Source of the DNA: Granulosicoccus sp045106475
GTDB taxonomy: Bacteria > Pseudomonadota > Gammaproteobacteria > Granulosicoccales > Granulosicoccaceae
Direction: 5' to 3'
NCBI GenBank assembly: GCA_045106475.1
Contig: JBGCEO010000154.1
Coordinates: forward strand, 1-15,118
DNA: 15,118 nucleotides
This document shows positions 14,223 through 15,118 of this stretch, in pieces. Under the pieces are notes generated by a model, which did not search any database, was not told where the DNA came from, and saw nothing but the letters and a program-made list of their open reading frames with translations. Position 1 is the first letter of the stretch. Each line of letters begins with the position of its first letter. Both the position numbers and the translations under genes were made by a program.

Positions 14223-15118
14223 ATGCAAGCACACCGCCGCACGCTTATAAGTATGCTGTTCGAGGCACCTGCCATTGGCCGTATGTCGCCTGTGACAGCG
14301 TTGTTTGTCTACAGTCTGCTAGCAATTTGGACGGCGGTCGTCTGCTTTCCTTTGTATTGGATATTGATTACCTCGTTTAAAACAGCAGTTGACGTTAATA
14401 GCGGACCTGTCTATCTGCCGTGGATCGATTTTACGCCAAGTCTGCATGCCTGGCGAGAATTGCTGGTCATCGATTATGAGGATACTCTTCGATCCTATTT
14501 GAACAGTATAATAATTGCCGTACTGTCGACCTTGCTGTGTATCTCGGTGGGTTCAATGGCAGCCTATGCATTGGCGCGTATCAGCTACCGTCCCAAGTTT
14601 GGCAATATTCTGATGTTTGTTGTTGCCATGATTGCAGCTTGTGTTGTTGTCTGGAAGATGGGTGTTGACTGGAAAATTTCGGTGGGTGTAGCCGTTGCGA
14701 TTTGGTTCCTTCTGGTACGAAGCATAGGACGTACTTTTAAAAAATCGGTGGGTAATGCAGATATTTTATTCTGGATGATTTCACAACGAATCTTGCCGCC
14801 AATTGTTACTGTGGTTCCTATTTACATGATGTTTCAGAACCTGCGCATGCTAGATACTCATATGGCGCTGATTCTGACCTACACGGTGGTGAATCTGCCC
14901 ATAGTAGTGTGGTTGATGTACGATTTTATGAACGGTATTCCTGTTGAGCTTGAGGAGAGTGCGCAACTCGATGGTGCTAGCCGATTGAGAACGTTCTGGG
15001 AAATTGTATTGCCCTTAGCTAAACCCGGCCTGGCTGCGACCACCTTACTGGTGTTGATCCTGGCGTGGAACGAGTACATTCTGGCTGTTTTTCTCTCGAC
15101 ATCTAAAGCTCAAACAAT
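14223..15118 (+). CDS. ABC transporter permease, MalG-type, 3' end beyond the window
   Basis: 298 codons are visible with no stop before the window ends. The product starts MQAHRRTLISMLFEAPAIGR, has a first membrane helix at about 25-50 (CFPLYWILITSFKT) and the MalG-like SMAAYALARISY (111-122). The EAA loop is ELEESAQLDGASRLRTFWEIVLPLAKPG (E244 to G251 and on), followed by WNEYILAVFLS, the usual C-terminal landmark, so only a short tail is missing. An insert of about 40 residues (129-168) adds two hydrophobic stretches absent from standard MalG-type permeases. The ATG begins 16 bases after the previous stop, with no strong ribosome-binding site, so coupling is likely. An ATPase gene is expected next, outside the window. 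Confidence 0.88.
   Translation, partial: MQAHRRTLISMLFEAPAIGRMSPVTALFVYSLLAIWTAVVCFPLYWILITSFKTAVDVNSGPVYLPWIDFTPSLHAWRELLVIDYEDTLRSYLNSIIIAVLSTLLCISVGSMAAYALARISYRPKFGNILMFVVAMIAACVVVWKMGVDWKISVGVAVAIWFLLVRSIGRTFKKSVGNADILFWMISQRILPPIVTVVPIYMMFQNLRMLDTHMALILTYTVVNLPIVVWLMYDFMNGIPVELEESAQLDGASRLRTFWEIVLPLAKPGLAATTLLVLILAWNEYILAVFLSTSKAQT

Overview
The window looks like accessory or catabolic DNA from a proteobacterium, probably a marine-type gammaproteobacterium. That guess rests on Gram-negative features (an SBP signal peptide, an LAAC lipobox lipoprotein, an IS1-like transposase) and moderate GC; no marker gene is present, so it is weak. No rRNA, tRNA or CRISPR was seen.

Layout. (1) 2-718: 3' part of an IS1-like DDE transposase running in from outside the window. 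(2) 819-1826 (+): aldo/keto reductase. (3) 1849-2022: 38-bp tandem array between convergent genes. (4) 4222-2111 (-): two-gene operon of a PhyH/EctD-like Fe(II)/2-oxoglutarate dioxygenase and a homoserine-dehydrogenase-like oxidoreductase with a C-terminal SAF domain. (5) 4223-5125: insertion-sequence debris, namely four copies of a 16-bp repeat and a decayed IS91-like transposase. (6) 5126-5524 (+): small VOC/glyoxalase-fold protein. (7) 5525-5806: hairpins and short tandem repeats. (8) 6862-5807 (-): secreted lipoprotein with a Pro/Thr-rich linker and a YfaP/DUF2135-like C-terminal domain. (9) 6863-7405: no convincing gene, but 9-, 10- and 29-bp tandem arrays. (10) 11007-7406 (-): fused E1 alpha-beta 2-oxoacid dehydrogenase, stand-alone lipoyl protein and alpha/beta hydrolase. 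(11) 11008-11502: divergent control region. (12) 11503-15118 (+): ABC sugar-type importer (binding protein, two permeases), running off the right end.

Working together. The dehydrogenase operon and the importer diverge from one control region, so a plausible reading is one uptake-and-oxidation module: a carbohydrate or similar solute is imported, processed by oxidoreductases, and a 2-oxoacid or acetoin-like intermediate is split by the ThDP-dependent E1 with acyl transfer to the lipoyl protein. The complex is unusual. E1 alpha and beta are one polypeptide, and the AcoC-type E2 (lipoyl plus alpha/beta hydrolase) is split into two genes overlapping by ATGA. No classical E2 acyltransferase core and no E3 is visible. 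The substrate cannot be read from the sequence.

The best single structural signal is a 20-bp hairpin at 13009-13063 between the binding-protein and first permease genes. It puts the permease GTG start in the stem and its Shine-Dalgarno in the apical loop. The second oddity is how many unrelated tandem-repeat families fill the intergenic gaps.
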